Source: Acanthococcus lagerstroemiae (lineage: Eukaryota; Arthropoda; Insecta; Hemiptera; Eriococcidae). Taken from it: a DNA stretch of 64,000 bases. The stretch's first letter is position 1; each line of letters opens with the position of its first letter. Location: positions 71,678,914 through 71,742,913 of the forward strand of contig CM063109.1 of NCBI GenBank assembly GCA_031841125.1, given 5' to 3'. The notes below the pieces were generated by a model, which was not told the DNA's origin, did not search any database, and saw only the letters and a list, made by a program, of their open reading frames with translations. Shown here piece after piece: positions 45,686 to 58,917 of the stretch. The position numbers were made by a program, and so were the translations under genes.

Positions 45686-48600
45686 ATGTCTGTATCATCA
45701 TTGGGTACTCGTGAGAAACTACTATCAGTTATCGACGACGTGGAGATTATTACCAAGTATTATACCGTAATTTCTTCAGTCGAAGTAATCGTATTCTCGG
45801 TCGCAATTATTGTTCAAAATATTTATACCTTGTTTTCCATCATTCATGACTTTCTGATAACGACACTACCTCCGTACTTCATGAATGAATTTGCATTTTC
45901 ACCAACGCTGCCCGTAATTGTCCTTTCACGTATGACACGAGTTTTCAATTTGGCATCTGTTTTCATCCAGTTCACGACTTCGTGTGTTCCTTCATTTCAT
46001 CTTCGAACGAGCTTAGTTGTTTAGATTATCGAATGTAATTCCCTTTCAATTCAGTGATAATGCGCAGTTGTCTTGGGTGTTGCAGAGAAATCTTAGAAAA
46101 TGCAATTTCTATTAAACATCAAAGAATGATCGGCGCCGATCAACTTAATCTAACGAAACTGCTGATAGCAAAAGAAAAGGAACTCAGAGATATGTTGAAA
46201 TTAGCCGACATGCAAGCCCAAATAAATGAGAAGATGAACATATTGAAGAATGAGGTCGAATGTCAAGATCAATACATTCAGCAGTTCGAACGCCAACTGA
46301 AAGAAGCCGAACAGTTGCTTGTAAGTAGAAGTAAGATTAATAAGGGTGTATGTTTTACGGTATGATACCCCGATAATAATTCTTCGACTTGTTGAGTATT
46401 CTTAAACCGTTGCCTTTCTAAGGAACTTGACGTAAATTGGTACTCGGGTGTAGTACCTAATCATGATAGAGATCCACATCAATGGGAGACACTATGTACT
46501 ACAATAGTGCTCAGATAGATCTTAATGTCCGACGACATATCGCAAAATTGCTGCATGAAGATATTGAGTACGACACTTCAATTCTAATCTCCTACACCAT
46601 GCTCCTCCCATGTATAATTTTTGACACTAATAGGGCTAAATGTAAGATACAATCGACATCGTGCGATATTTCACGAACAATCGTAATCAGCTACGAGGAA
46701 CGAACTGCGATGATTGCAATCGTCACGATTAATATATGCGCGATATCCATATCCGAGAACTACGCTACAAACTGCCTGCTGCACAATGAAATGTGAATTC
46801 AACTAACTAATTCGTCGATGCTTGACCTCATTTTGACGACGATCAGTGTTCGTACATCGATTTGGGGTCTGGGGTTGGCGACAAGATCAAAGCCGGAAAT
46901 GCGATCGGCGGATTGAAACCATTTTGGATGTTAACAGACCCGAGATTGGGACTGATTTATTCATAGGGAAAAATCAAATGTCGAAGCTGGGAGAGACTAT
47001 GTAAGTTTTGATATTCGAAAGACCAAATGGTTGACCGATTCTTGAATTGGTCTGGCTGCTGACTGGGGCTGGAAACAAAACGAGAAGACCTATATGGTTT
47101 CGTATTGAAAATAGACGTACACCAGAAAACCCCGAAAGAACAAAACAAGTTTTCTCCAAAAATAATCTAAGACCGATTGAAATTGAATAACATTGGTTTC
47201 TAGTTGCAGTCAGTCGCGCCTAATACTGAATAAAATGAAAACTGGAGCGACCAAGACTGGCAGTGACGGAATCAGTTCTTGAAATTGCCATTTCTACTTC
47301 AACCTGAAGTAGGCAACTTCGTCTTCTCAGATGAAGGACGAGCAGCGGGAAACTAGGATAAACAGATTTATGAATTATGTGCTCAAAAATCATTATCCGC
47401 GAATCATTTTAAAAATTGAAAAAAATCGGGTATTTAGGTAGGAAGCTCATCTGAAGAGAGAAAAGGAAAAAAATGTGATATTTCGACTTTTTTTCCTGCA
47501 CATCACAATGCTGCTTGATTTTTGTTATCTGTGTAGCCTTAAATCATTATAGAAATCAAGAGAACATAATCGTTTGGATCCAAATCTGATGAGCTTGTAG
47601 TGATTTTGATTTTTTTTCTCTCTCTTTGTATAAAAGTCTCGTGATTTTGCCCTTAATGACTAATTTCATAGCGTAGAATTTATTAAATTAGAATGGACCC
47701 GCGAAAGAATTAATTTAAAAAAAAATTGAATCTGTCGTTATTGTTCTCGTTAGCTGAATCTGATGAGTAACGAATCAAGTAAAAAATATACCCGTCAGTA
47801 AGTTTTGTTTAAAAAATGTGTAACAATAACATAACATCATCGATGTCAGTGTTGGTACGGAGTTGAAATCAAAATTGAGTTATAAAAAAGACGATATTTT
47901 TGATATCTCTCTGTGGTTCCTCAATCCAAGTTTCACTCAACGCTCGCATATCGATTAGAATTGCGGCGAATCCATCGCTTGTCATGAAACACTATGTCTA
48001 CTATCGTACAGTGTTAAGTAAATGGTCACTTATTATATATTCGTTATAAAATTAAAATTTACCTTTCGTGTTTTTTTTTTTTTTTGATTTTTGCAGGCTA
48101 CCGCTAATTTCCAGGCTAAGCAAAAACTGTTGTCGATTAACAAAGCTAATAAAAGACCGGTATCGTCGGAAGAGTTGATTAGGTACGCTCATAAAATTAG
48201 TTTTTCGGAAGCTGTATGTGCGCCTCTGACTTGGCAGCCAGGAGACCCAAGACGACCGTATCCGACCGGTAATACGCTATATTCGGTTTTGGTAGCTGAA
48301 GAAATTATGACGTGTCATCGAAAATTGATACTAATTCGCTTCTCTCATTTTTCCTCATAGATCTTGACATGAGATTAGGCCTACTTTCCAGGTACAATGA
48401 TCCTCCTATTAACGGTCACGTAATGCCGCAACAAGGAAATTTAACCGATATTCATCGAAATAACCATCCTCAAGGATCAGGTACAAAATGCAATCAAAAC
48501 CTATGCTTAGCAAGTGCGTGCTGTGCTTGTAAACGTTTTGTAAGAACGGAAATTTCCAACTGACGTACCAGAGGCCTGCACGATGCCGATTATAGTAACT

Positions 48601-50535
48601 CATAAAACGATTACAACGATGCCAGGAACTGTAACTGTAACCGGATAGTAGTAGAAAAACGATGTCGATGCGTAACTGGGTATATTGTTCGCATCGTGGC
48701 ATTGTCATTTATTTCTTATCGTTATCGCGTTACAGGATTTTACAGGGCTATTGGGATAACTCGCAGGATGACGTATTTTTTACTTCATCGTTTCTTATCT
48801 TCACGATGCCTGGACAATGCGTACTCATTTCTACGATGCCGGTTACAAACGATTACCGTTACCGGCTGTTACAGATACACTCAGTTACTTTTCTCGACGA
48901 TAACGGACTATGCCGATTACAGACGATTACGAGCACTGATTGGCATCGTTTCCTTCAATACTCGCCGATTCTGTAACCGGTTACTTTTTACTTACTCGTG
49001 CAGGGCTTTGTTACATTCATGATCATAGTCAGATGGGTGTTAGGGGGTGTTGAGCACACTCTAGCGCTTGCGGGAGCCTCCCTGACAAAATTTCGTGAAT
49101 AAAAATAACGAATTCCCTTATATTTTTCTCGCTAGTTTTGTTCTAGATGTTTCTTTCCACTACATTTTAATTAGTTTATAAACTTGGCAACACTGATTTT
49201 GCTTTGAAAGATGGACGAATCGTGTGCTCGTCGTTCTTTATAAATTCACAAACACAGTGGTAGGCCCACAATGCCACGATCCAATTCAGATTGAATATCG
49301 CTGGCTAAATGCTTGAATGGCTGTTTGAGAACTGATAATTTGATAAGTCCACAGACATTGAATTTTTTTACTTCCAAAAGTTCGAACCTTTGATCGTTGT
49401 AAAAATAGTAATATTTTTTCCACGCGATATTCAATTTTTCTTTCAATGGGTTGTCGGTGAGTTGAATCACAAGTTTTGACTATGAATTTTGAGACCAAAT
49501 TCAATGTTCTTATTGTAACGCTGTAAATTTGTTATTTTTCTTCCAAACTATTTGGTTTATATATTTTGAACAAATTGAATAAGTGGCTGAAAACATTTAC
49601 GGTAAAATCCAAAAAAATGCGACAGTAAAGATCCGACTTCAACTTCTTCACGTACAGTTCAGCTGTTCTATCCATTATTCAGTGGCGTAGCCAAGATTTT
49701 CAGGGGAGAAAAAATCGAAAATTTGGATATTTTTCAAAAATTGCCGATATTAGAGAACTATTTTATAAAAATGAAGGTAAAATTACTGTTCGAACAACAA
49801 TTTTGGAAAAAACGTGTTTTAAAAGCGAAAAATTGCTCCTTTTTGCATATTTTACATTCAATTTCAGGTGCCTTGGGAAGATTAGCCCCCCCCCTACACC
49901 ACTGCCTCGCAGAAATCTTCACATTATATACTATGTGTATCCTCAGTTTCCCCTGCCCCCTGTTAAACAGTCAGCACCCCCTAACGCAGATGGCTGGCTA
50001 CGGCCCTGCTTACGTAGTTCTGATGGCTTGTCTTATCCAAGCCAACCGTAAGTGCGTACCTTATTTTTGCTTGCAATAATGCGGAACACACACAATTTGT
50101 AATTGCTAAATGACCAATCTGAGTATACGAGTCTTCGATAAGATTTAGTTAATAGCAACCAGCTCCAGTACCCATCTTTTATGGACGATATCATACAGCG
50201 TCTTATATACCTGTATTTTTATTGGTACGTACGAGTAGTACATCTATTTGGTGACATCGTCAGCTTGTCTGCCAGCATATTTGCGTGTGCGTATCTGATT
50301 CTGATTCAATTATATATACGCACAAGTACCGATTAACGTTGCTATGTTTTTTGCGACAGAGCCTCCGGCTTCGATCACGAACCAGTTTGCTTGGCATCCG
50401 TCTGGTGAGATGCATATGAGCGTTCCTGGCCAGGGCCCAGTATCAATAGATACTCGAAATCATACCAAAGACAACGAAGATGTCGAAGTCATGTCCACTG
50501 ATAGTAGCAGTTCTTCGTCGAGCGATTCGCAGTAA
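45686..50535 (+). CDS. MED4: Mediator complex subunit 4
   Basis: MED4 is a core subunit of the Mediator middle module, which links DNA-bound activators to RNA polymerase II in the nucleus. Exons: 45686-45756, 46086-46320, 48097-48268, 48361-48480 and 50360-50535 (TAA). All introns are GT-AG with frame kept, giving 257 residues (human MED4 has 270). The start ATG at 45686 gives [20 protein letters not shown], which fits the family N-terminus; a TTG six codons upstream is in frame but is not a normal start. Exon 2 forms the coiled coil (about residues 25-102, [31 protein letters not shown]). Exons 3-4 carry the most conserved segment, [13 protein letters not shown]...[17 protein letters not shown] (part of about residues 117-159). 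The C-terminus is the acidic Ser-rich tail [16 protein letters not shown]. The gene appears complete. The two large introns hold no recognised gene; the last one carries two decayed MITEs. Confidence 0.95.
46321..48096 (+). other. MED4 intron 2
   Basis: GTAAGT donor and TTTTGCAG acceptor. AT-rich, no inverted ends, no conserved frames. I see nothing further in it. Confidence 0.7.
48569..49010. mobile_element. Decayed hAT-like MITE in MED4 intron 4
   Basis: Ends CAGAGGCCTGCACGA and, inverted, CAAAGCCCTGCACGA share 13 of 15 positions and fit the hAT-type start. Flanks TGACGTAC and TTACATTC agree at 5 of 8 positions, so the duplication is eroded. The interior is full of GATTAC/GTAATC and CCGGTTAC-like units. 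Confidence 0.6.
49680..50008. mobile_element. Decayed CAGTGGCGTAG-family fragments in MED4 intron 4
   Basis: A left end CAGTGGCGTAGCCAAG is followed by two possible right ends, CTACACCACTG at 49904 and GCTGGCTACGGCCCTG at 50008. No flanking duplication matches either, so this is probably two overlapping or rearranged insertions of the same family as 54201-54462. Confidence 0.5.
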
Positions 50536-51717
50536 ATTCAATTTACATGCGGCGAACATTTTCGTTTTTCAACGTTTTTCCGCTTTCCAGTTCAACGCTT
50601 CGTATGATGCTAGTAGCTCTACCTGTGGAACTTGGATTAATTAATTTAAATAGGTACTGTATAGTCGACGAAGTGACGAATAGTGTACGTTTGTTGGATG
50701 CTTGACCTATGGGATGTTTCAGACGTTCTCCATTTATTACATCGAATATATTCTTCGGATGAATCATTTTCCTCGAGTGTCTTCATTTCGCTTCCCTTGT
50801 TTTAGGTACTTTGAAAAGACAATTTTTCTTTACTAATCCAGTCGCCAATAATTGTTTTCGCTAAAGCTTCTGTTCGTGTCTGTTTCCGTTCTATTCTGGG
50901 TGTAAAAACCTATTAATTCGTTTATTTGAGGCAGCGAGTGTCAGAAGTAAGAGTTAACCAAACCGTAGAAAAGAACAACATTAATATATTGCGAACATCC
51001 GTTTTTCACATTGCAATGTGAATCATTTGTGCGGGTTTCATTTTTCACCAGTCATCACAATACAAACGAAGTAGTGCCTCTTTGTGTAAACGTACACAGA
51101 AGCACAGAATCCAATACGGTACTAGGGAACATAATTTTATAAGTGATGTCGAGTATGAAATATAATATCTATTTTAAAAATGTACAACTAGTGATTTCAT
51201 TTTAAATCCTAATTTACTGGCACTCCCGACGTTGAAAGTATAAAATTTCTATTTCTAAATACCTATTTTGAAACTCCACTTTGCAAATACATATTTCCTA
51301 TTTGAAGTAAATTTATGTCCCGAATTTTGGAACCGATTTTATATTTTCTTATTTCAAAATAGGTTACTTGACATCTGTTTTGTATTGGAAGTATATGTTG
51401 GCATTAATGCGCATATTTGTAGCGTCAATAGTGATTATTACATATGACGGTATGTATAGTAACAAACACGGTTGCCGATCTGTGACACTATACTTCGAAT
51501 AACCAAATCGAGAAAAAGTTATGCAGAAAATTACATTTTTCTCATTCGTTCGGCATATATGCTCCCAACCGTAACCTTTTATTGAACTCGTCGATTCTTG
51601 AATTTTGAATCACTCGTGAGGTCGAGAGAATGGTAGAACAGCGGATGTTAAACTGGCGAAGTAGGCCGGGTACTCGGTGCGCAGCGTGCATAATATTATG
51701 GATACACGATATAACAC

Positions 51718-51751
<34 letters not shown>

Positions 51752-53091
51752 GTGCTCCTGTTAATCATATTTTTAAATTGCAACAATGCAGCTCAAGACT
51801 TTTCTCTGTCCTAGTCGTCCCGCAGTTTACCTTACTCAACATCTGCTAGCGAACAACATATTGAATGACGTTCAGGCGTGTGGCTTGGCTGCTCTTGCCG
51901 TCTAACGAGTTGCGATGTTACACACCGTATGTCAGGCCCGTACCGTATATGCACGGAGTGGTGAGTGGTTACCGATTAATCGGCCAAACACCGGTATCGG
52001 TTGGAGCTCTAATTCGGTAAATCATGGATAATGGATATTTACGTATATGTGCTATGTACTGGGACAAGTGAAAACGTTTTACATCTTAATAGTTTATTTC
52101 TCGTATCTAGGTGAGTTATAACAAAACTACGCCATCGCATTTTTGCGATTTTTTCAACTTTGTTAGTATTAGGCACGTACGAATTATAAGTACATATTAT
52201 ACGTGCACCTATGTATAATGCTTATAAGAAAGTCTCATGTAGTCGGAAGTTTGAACTACATAGTTTCAATGATATAGCCACTCGAGTAATTGGATATGCT
52301 GTTACGCAAAGATGGTATGACGTATACAGTACGCTATAGACAACAGTACAAGTACACTATATGCAGTATGCAGTCAGTATAGTCATCTTGTCGTCGTATA
52401 CGGGTAATTCTCCCAATAACATAAATTGAGTAACCGTGTAATATCTTAAGAACTAAGAATACTTACTACAAACAAGTGTTGTTTTATTTTATTTTCTTTC
52501 TTTCAATAGTGGGTCTTTTCCCCCTGTATCAGATCAGTCCATCAAATTGATGGGAATACTAGACTCTTAAGTCCCCAGAGTGCCCCAATATACTAAAAAT
52601 TCCATCGTCATCAACGTAACCATTTGTTTTTTTAAGCAACATTGGTTACAGAAACGTGTTTTTCGCAGCAATAAAAAATGTAGGGTAATTCTATAGAAAT
52701 GCATGTGGACTAGTTTTGTAACTGGTAAATATCTCGCTTTCTGTGAAGGCTATTTGGAAAATTTTGAGGTCAAAATTTGGAGAATAACGTCCTCTACATG
52801 GTCTACAATATGTCAAACATATTTTATCCTCACCCCTTCACCCCTAGAATTTGACTCAAAGTGGTCAAAATTCCATCGTGGTGACCGTCATCGTCTACAA
52901 TTTTAGTTTGTTCTATTGAAAATAGATGACTTGTATACATTTTTGTTTAAACGAGTACGGTAACATTGATCGGGATAAATGGAAGCATACATACAATGGC
53001 AACAATGAATTCGCGTCCAGTGCTTCTTGGTTCCAAATAGTTCCAAATATGTGACGTCAACGCATTGTCACCACGTCTATTTTATTTTGTG
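50536..53091. other. MED4 3' flank, no further gene recognised
   Basis: No clear poly(A) hexamer just after the MED4 stop. The stretch has an ATT microsatellite at about 51719-51750 and otherwise unique AT-rich sequence without conserved frames. Confidence 0.5.
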
Positions 53092-53099
53092 GTGATCAT

Positions 53100-53758
53100 C
53101 AGAGAGCGGATTTTTATGTGCTAAAAACAGGTGAAATATACGCATATATATGCATCAAAAAAGTCCGAAATATGCGCGAAAAACGTAAAAATATGCGCTA
53201 ACGATATGGATATCATTTTGAAGAGCGTGAAGAGCCGTACTTCGTTACGTAAAGAGAAAAAATCAATTGATCAAATCATTTATTTATAAGAAAAATTATT
53301 ATAAAAAGAAATGAGTTTTTGTAATAATTTTAGTCGAAACAGATACCACGAATCCGAATGAAGGCGGGCTTCGCGAATTGAATTTTTTTGCAAAATTGAT
53401 AGCATGAATCAGCGCTTGAAGCGTCACAGTAAAAGGACGTCATTTTTTCCCTAATGCTCTAGGGAAGAATCTAAGAAATGTGTACTTTTTTCGACTTTTC
53501 AAGAAAGAAATATTGAAAATTAAGGAAATATGTGCTAAAAATCAGGAAACTAAGAAAATATGCGCTGAAACGGTTAAATATGGGCCAAAAATGACCAAAA
53601 TATGCAAAAATATGCTTTTATAGGTAAAATATACCAAATATGCGAAAACAAATAGGGCTCATTTTGCTCAGAAAGGTTTGAAACGTGAATGTATCTTTAA
53701 TATATCGTTTCTAACTCGATACAGACAAATATGCGATTTCATTAAAGTCCGCTCCCTG
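53100..53758. mobile_element. GCATATTT-rich hAT-like element, copy 3
   Basis: An exact 8-bp duplication GTGATCAT lies at 53092-53099 and 53759-53766. Ends CAGAGAGCGGATTT and, inverted, CAGGGAGCGGACTT differ at two positions. The interior repeats AAATATGC in the orientation opposite to most repeats of copy 1. Its terminal sequence differs from the other two copies although the interior type is shared. Confidence 0.9.
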
Positions 53759-54200
53759 GTGATCATTTTTTTAGTTGACTGTTTGAGTGCCTCTTGCAAA
53801 TTTTTTGAATGCGGAAAGTGGTCATGTTGTTCTGGGTATATGAAAAGTCGCGCGAAAAATTTTAAAGTGGGTAATATCGCGAGGAAGATGATGACGAAGA
53901 AATGTAGCACCATACTTGCATGGCCTGCTCAACAAGTTTACGCCCTGTTTGAAATGAGAAACGCTGAAATGAGTAACGATAAGTGAGAATAAAGAGCAAG
54001 TAAGTGTCAGTGTAGCGAAACAGAAACGGGTAGTTAGAAGATACAGAGCAGTAGGTACCTAATACAAAATAGACCAAAAATGTATATGTTACTACATAAA
54101 AATTCCTTAAAATTATTAGTAAGATCATTTTTAAATCAATTAATCGAGTTCTCATAATAGTCAGATGACTCTACTTAAGAGATATTATAGCAACACCACT

Positions 54201-54462
54201 CAGTGGCGTAGCCAGGGGGGGGGCGAAGGGGGCGATTGCCCCCCATGGCCTTTTTTTTTTTTTTTTTTTTTCAATGAACAACTAGTACCTATATATAAAT
54301 TGTGTAATGAAAAAGTACCTAGTTATGTTCCAAAACTTTATCTAACCCCCTCCACCGAGCACGGCATGCCACACCACACAAAATTTGACATTTAAAAAAT
54401 GCCTATTTCTCGTTCTGAAGTTTCCGCCCCCCCCCCCTGACCAAATCCTGGCTACGCTACTG
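54201..54462. mobile_element. hAT-like MITE, best-preserved CAGTGGCGTAGCCAGG copy
   Basis: An exact 8-bp duplication ACACCACT lies at 54193-54200 and 54463-54470. Ends CAGTGGCGTAGCCAGG and, inverted, CAGTAGCGTAGCCAGG differ at one base. The interior has G, T and C homopolymer runs. Related copies: 25573, 38114 and 49680. Confidence 0.92.
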
Positions 54463-54470
54463 ACACCACT

Positions 54471-55619
54471 GTTTACAAATGATTATCGTAATTGTATTTC
54501 ATCAAAAAATGTTAATTAGCTGTCAGTTCACTCAGCCCTTCCAGCGAAAGGTTATCGGCTAAGATTAATAAAAATAACATTCACTTATAATTGACTTTTG
54601 ACCAACTGGTAAAAGAGACATACTCATACACGGTTTGTCCCCTTAAAAATAATTTTTTTCCTCATTCGCGGTCAATTTCCCCCGCGACCAAATTGTTGTT
54701 GTTCTAATTTCGCAGCGACAAATTTTAGACTTTCAGTTTTCGCGCGACGAATTTTCCTGCACCCTGTTGTTCTTAGTAATTATCACATGATTATCCATTG
54801 GTGAAATTACTGATCGCGCCAAATACGTCGCCTTGATAACAAACTTAGTTGATCAATTCAGGAGAATTTTATTTCGTGCTTCTAAAAACTTCCATCGTAA
54901 TGACCATCATTTTCCCGCCGCAAACATTGAAATTATCTATAAGTATATGAATGCTAATGTCAAAGACGAAAACATTATACGTGTACAAACCAGTGATGTT
55001 GGACAAAACGATTTTTTGTCATTTTATCGGACGAGCATTTCACTTTTCTTTTTTTTTTTTTTGTTATGGCATGATTTCTGTCATGTTCGGAGTTTTGTCA
55101 TTTTGTTTCTTCATAGTTTTGTTATTTCATGACAAAATTATTTTGCCATTTTGTTTTGTCATTTTGTCATAGTGCCAATATCTATCAATTTACAGGTATT
55201 TTTACATATAATCCAGTTCCACCAATCACCAATCTTATTCTCACGCAGGTTGCATACTCAGAGGCTAAAAAACTGATTAACTTGCAGACGACATGAATAT
55301 TCGTCATATTGTTACATCTCTGAGATTGTTGATTCATATTCCCAATTTACGCCTTCACTGTTGTGCCGCATTTCTTATTTCCTTCTTCGGTTGATATACT
55401 ACAAGCTGACAAATTGGTGCTTCGATTGTAAGTGAAATACTGGTGATGATGGGTTGAGGGACATCCCATACTTGATTCAGGCGGATTCCATTTCTTTCAA
55501 CTTCTTTTTGACTTCTAATTCTAAACCAAACTGCTGACTGCTGAAGCTCCAATGTCCAGTCTAACATTTTCCAACATTCAACTTTTCAACTTCAGTGTTT
55601 TGATGAACAAGGATAATTG
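54471..55619. other. Intergenic, no gene recognised
   Basis: AT-rich. Between about 54985 and 55180 there is a TTTTGTCATTTTG-type low-complexity stretch with partly facing ends that may be a degraded MITE. Nothing else is recognised. Confidence 0.45.
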
Positions 55620-55639
55620 AGATTTGAGAACTTCCCTTT

Positions 55640-56811
55640 GATACTACACCTAACCGAGGTCCATGTCACCAGCCCCCCATTGGTGAAATTTTGTAGTGAA
55701 ACCACATGCATTCGTTTGTGCTTCGTTTGTGCACGTTTGTGCTTCAAATCCCGTCGTTTGTGCTTCATTCCTTGCGGAGAAAAATCAAAAAAACGGAAAG
55801 TAGGTCAATGGGGGGCTGGAGACACGTAGCCCCCCAAGTAGGCCGAATGGCTCGAAAATGGGTGCAATCGTTTGTGCTTCGTTTGTGCACGTTTGTGCTT
55901 TCAATATTTTTGTTTGTGCTCGACCCCCTCCCCTGCTATCAACAGAAATAATGGCGCCTGGCCAGATGACAGCGAGATGTTCCGCCAATGAATGCAAAAA
56001 TTTGTTCTTCGTTTGTGCACCTTTGTACTACCTATAGACTCATTTGTGATCAACCGCGACTTCACTAGCATACAAGGAGGTACCCGGAGTAACGCCCCCG
56101 CCCCTAGTACTCGAATTTTGAGCTGAAAATACATGTATTATACGTTTATGCTTCACTTGTGCTTCGTTTGGGCGCATGTATGCTTCCAATCACCGACGGC
56201 AGAATAGACGGTGCCACGGTTGCGGTCGCTCCCCGCTCCTCTTCAGCAGAACTGTGGGAAAGCCCCCCACCCCCTCCCAACTCGAAGATGTGAAAAGAAA
56301 AGAAAGGATGGAAAGAAAAAAAGTAACAGAAAAAAGAGATTTTTTATCGAAACAATATGCATTTGTTTGTACTTGGTTTCTGCATGTTTGTGCTTTATGC
56401 ACTCCTTGGAGGCTGAGGACACATATCCCCCTGATGGCCGATTGACTGGAAAATGGGGGCCACCGTTTGTGCTTCGTTTGGGCACGGTTGTGCATTACAT
56501 TCCGTCGTTTGTGCTTTATTCCTTGCGGAGATAAATCAGAAAAACTGAAAGTAGGTCACTGGAGGGGTGGCGGGGGTACGGACCCCCATGTTGGTCAATT
56601 GACTCGAAAGTGGGTGCAACCGTTTGTGCTCTGTTTGGTACATTAAATCCCGTCGTTTGTGCGTCATTTCCTTGCGGAAAAAAATCAAAAGAACTAAAGG
56701 TGGGTCAATGGGGGGGGGGCACACACAGCCCTATGTTGGCCGAATTACTCGAAAATGAGTGCAATCGTTTGTGCTTCGTTTGTGCATGTTTATGCTTCGA
56801 GTCCCGTCGTT
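55640..56811 (-). repeat. GCACAAAC satellite modules, inverted block
   Basis: Units read CGTTTGTGC on the + strand, the reverse complement of the array at 60610-64000. The block from about 55920 to 56811 is collinear and near-identical, in reverse, with about 63097-63990. It includes the unique-looking module piece with GCATGTATGCTTCC and the CTCTTCAGCAGAACTGTGGG stretch. Similarity stops sharply at 56811, where the 300-bp array begins. Frames within it are by-products of the repeat. Confidence 0.85.
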
Positions 56812-56814
56812 CGA

Positions 56815-57850
56815 GGAAATCGAATTCAGCGCGAAAAATTGAGTAGGAATTGGTGGTTATATCTGTTTTTTTGAATTTCGAAAATTTTGAAAATTTCTCC
56901 TACCACACATCAAGCATTTTTTGGGCGAAAACATTTTTCTAGAGCTCCGGGGACGGGACCCGGCGATATAGATTCGAAATGCCGAGACGAATTCAAATCC
57001 CTCATCAAAATTGATTCACAGGCAATTTCTGACCCAGTATATCCATCGCCCCTATCATAACAACATTTTACTGTATCTCGGCAACAGAGGGGCAGCGCGT
57101 CATTTGGTCGAAGAATTCGAACTCAGCGCGAAACATTTAGTAGGAATTGGTGGTTATCTCAATATTTTCGAATTTCGAAAATTTTGAAAATTTCTCCATC
57201 TTTTACATCAGGCATTTTTTCGGGCGAAAAAATTTCCCAAGAGCTTCGGGGCCCGCACCCGGCGAAATAGATTCGAAAGCACGAGACGAATTTAGAAGTG
57301 TCGTCAAAATTGATTCACAGGCTATTTCTGACCCAGTATAGCCCGGCCCCCAGTATAACCACATTTTTGACTGTATCTCGGCGACGGAGGGTCACCGCCA
57401 GATTTGGTCGACGAATTCGAACTCGGCGCGAAACATTTAGTAGGAATTGCTGTTTATCTCAGTACTTTTGAGTTCCGAAAATTTTGAAAATTCTTTCATA
57501 CTATACATCAGGAATTTTTTCTGGGGTAAAATTTTTCCGAGAGATTCGGGGCCCGGACCCGGCAAAATAGATTTGAAAGTCCGAGACGAATTCAGCATCG
57601 TCGTCCAAATTGATTAAAAGGCTATATTTGACCCAGTATAGGCCCCGCCCCCAGTATAACCACATTTGTGACTGTATCTCGGCAACGGAGGGTCAGCGCC
57701 TGATTTGGTCAACGAATTCGAACTCGGCGCGAAACATTTAGTAGGATAAGGTGGCTATCTCAGTATTTTAGAAATTCGAAAATTCTTAAAATTTCTCCAT
57801 ACTATACATCAGGCATTATTTTGGGCGAAAAAATTATCCGAGATCTTGGA
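56815..57850. repeat. Tandem array, unit about 300 bp, 3.5 copies
   Basis: The marker AGGAATTGGTGGTTAT recurs with small changes at 56845, 57142, 57442 and 57743, i.e. periods of 297, 300 and 301 bp. Shared blocks are AATTCGAACTCGGCGCGAAA, TTTCGAAAATTTTGAAAATT and CTGTATCTCGGCAAC. The copies differ by substitutions and small indels, so it is not a recent expansion. Confidence 0.9.
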
Positions 57851-57867
57851 CTCAATTGTTTACGATC

Positions 57868-58220
57868 AGTTCGAATTCGGCGTTCAAATTTCGCGGCGAC
57901 GCTCCGTTCTCAAGATACCCTCGAAAACGTTGGAAAAATTGGTCAATTTGGGTGAAAAAATGAGCGTAGCTCAATTTTGACAACGGATTTAAATTCGCCT
58001 CGAAAAACTAAGTAATTAGCACACGCGCCAACACCGAAGCGCACCAAAAATTTTGTGGCTCCAAAAAGGACATGATGTATATATGGAGAAATTTTCAAAA
58101 TTCGAAAAAACCAAAAATCTTGAAATAAAGACTGTTTTTGAACCAATTTTTCACGCTAAGTTGGAATTGGGTGTTCAAATTCGGCAGGGACGCTCCGTTC
58201 TCGGGATGAAGGATTTTTCC
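57868..58220. repeat. Duplicated satellite-related segment
   Basis: GTTCAAAT(T)TCG followed by GACGCTCCGTTCTC occurs at about 57880 and again at about 58172, roughly 290 bp apart. Between them lies GAGAAATTTTCAAAATTCGA, the reverse complement of the conserved block of the 300-bp array. This is probably an inverted, diverged extension of that array. Confidence 0.65.
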
Positions 58221-58477
58221 ATTATACAAATATAGTAGATGACAGGCATATTTGATGCGTACTGATAGAACGGTTTCGGTTTTTGCCTTTGTGCTAATTC
58301 TCGCTCCAGGTTGCTCGCTCACTGCGATTCGACAGACATGAACCGCACAATAATTAGGTTGGCCGCGAAGTCGCTCTTTCAGTTGTGTAATCAGGAGCGA
58401 TACTCCGTTTCGCCTTTGGGTTCCGAAGTCAAAAACTATCTCATAATTTTGTACCTATTTTGTTTCAATTTGTACCA

Positions 58478-58745
58478 CCACCGAGTTTCCCATGGAAGCA
58501 TTCGGCACTCGGAGTGGTATCAAAATTTTGCACCATTTTGTACTACCAGTCTCGAATTTTTGTACCCTCCCACTTCCCCACTTATTCACTAAATAAGTAT
58601 CCCTTACCCCCCCCCCCATGGAAGCAATCGACATCCGGAGTGGTATCAAAATTTTGTACCTATTTTGTACCATTTTGTACCATCAATCCCGAATTTTGTA
58701 CCCTCCCCCTTTCTCACTTATTCACAATATAAGTAGCCCCCCTTC
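58478..58745. repeat. Tandem duplication, unit about 126 bp
   Basis: CATGGAAGCA...GGAGTGGTATCAAAATTTTG occurs at 58491 and 58617, followed in both copies by CATTTTGTAC and AATTTTTGTACCCTCCC-like sequence and a CTTATTCAC block. Confidence 0.85.
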
Positions 58746-58917
58746 GCCTAACAGCGTCCAATATAATGAAAACTCGCTGAGGCGCCTAGTTCCCAACCTC
58801 AGAAATTTTCTAGTGACGTCTCGAACTCGACTAATTAATTAAATTTTTGAATCGGATTTATATTCGTTTTAAAATTTAAAATTAATTTTTTCCAAGGTAT
58901 ACAAATTGCATGAATAT

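Noticed and set aside
46482..46796. 104-codon frame within MED4 intron 2
   Set aside because: It is not needed for MED4 continuity, has no motif and no flanking splice signals that would keep frame with exons 2 and 3.
53678..53986. 102-codon frame containing several Cys residues
   Set aside because: It starts inside the right part of the 53100-53758 element and crosses its border and duplication, so it cannot be an old gene.
56176..56534. Several overlapping frames of about 80-107 codons on both strands
   Set aside because: They are by-products of the GCACAAAC satellite and recur in the inverted block at 63420-63764; no start, splice or motif evidence.
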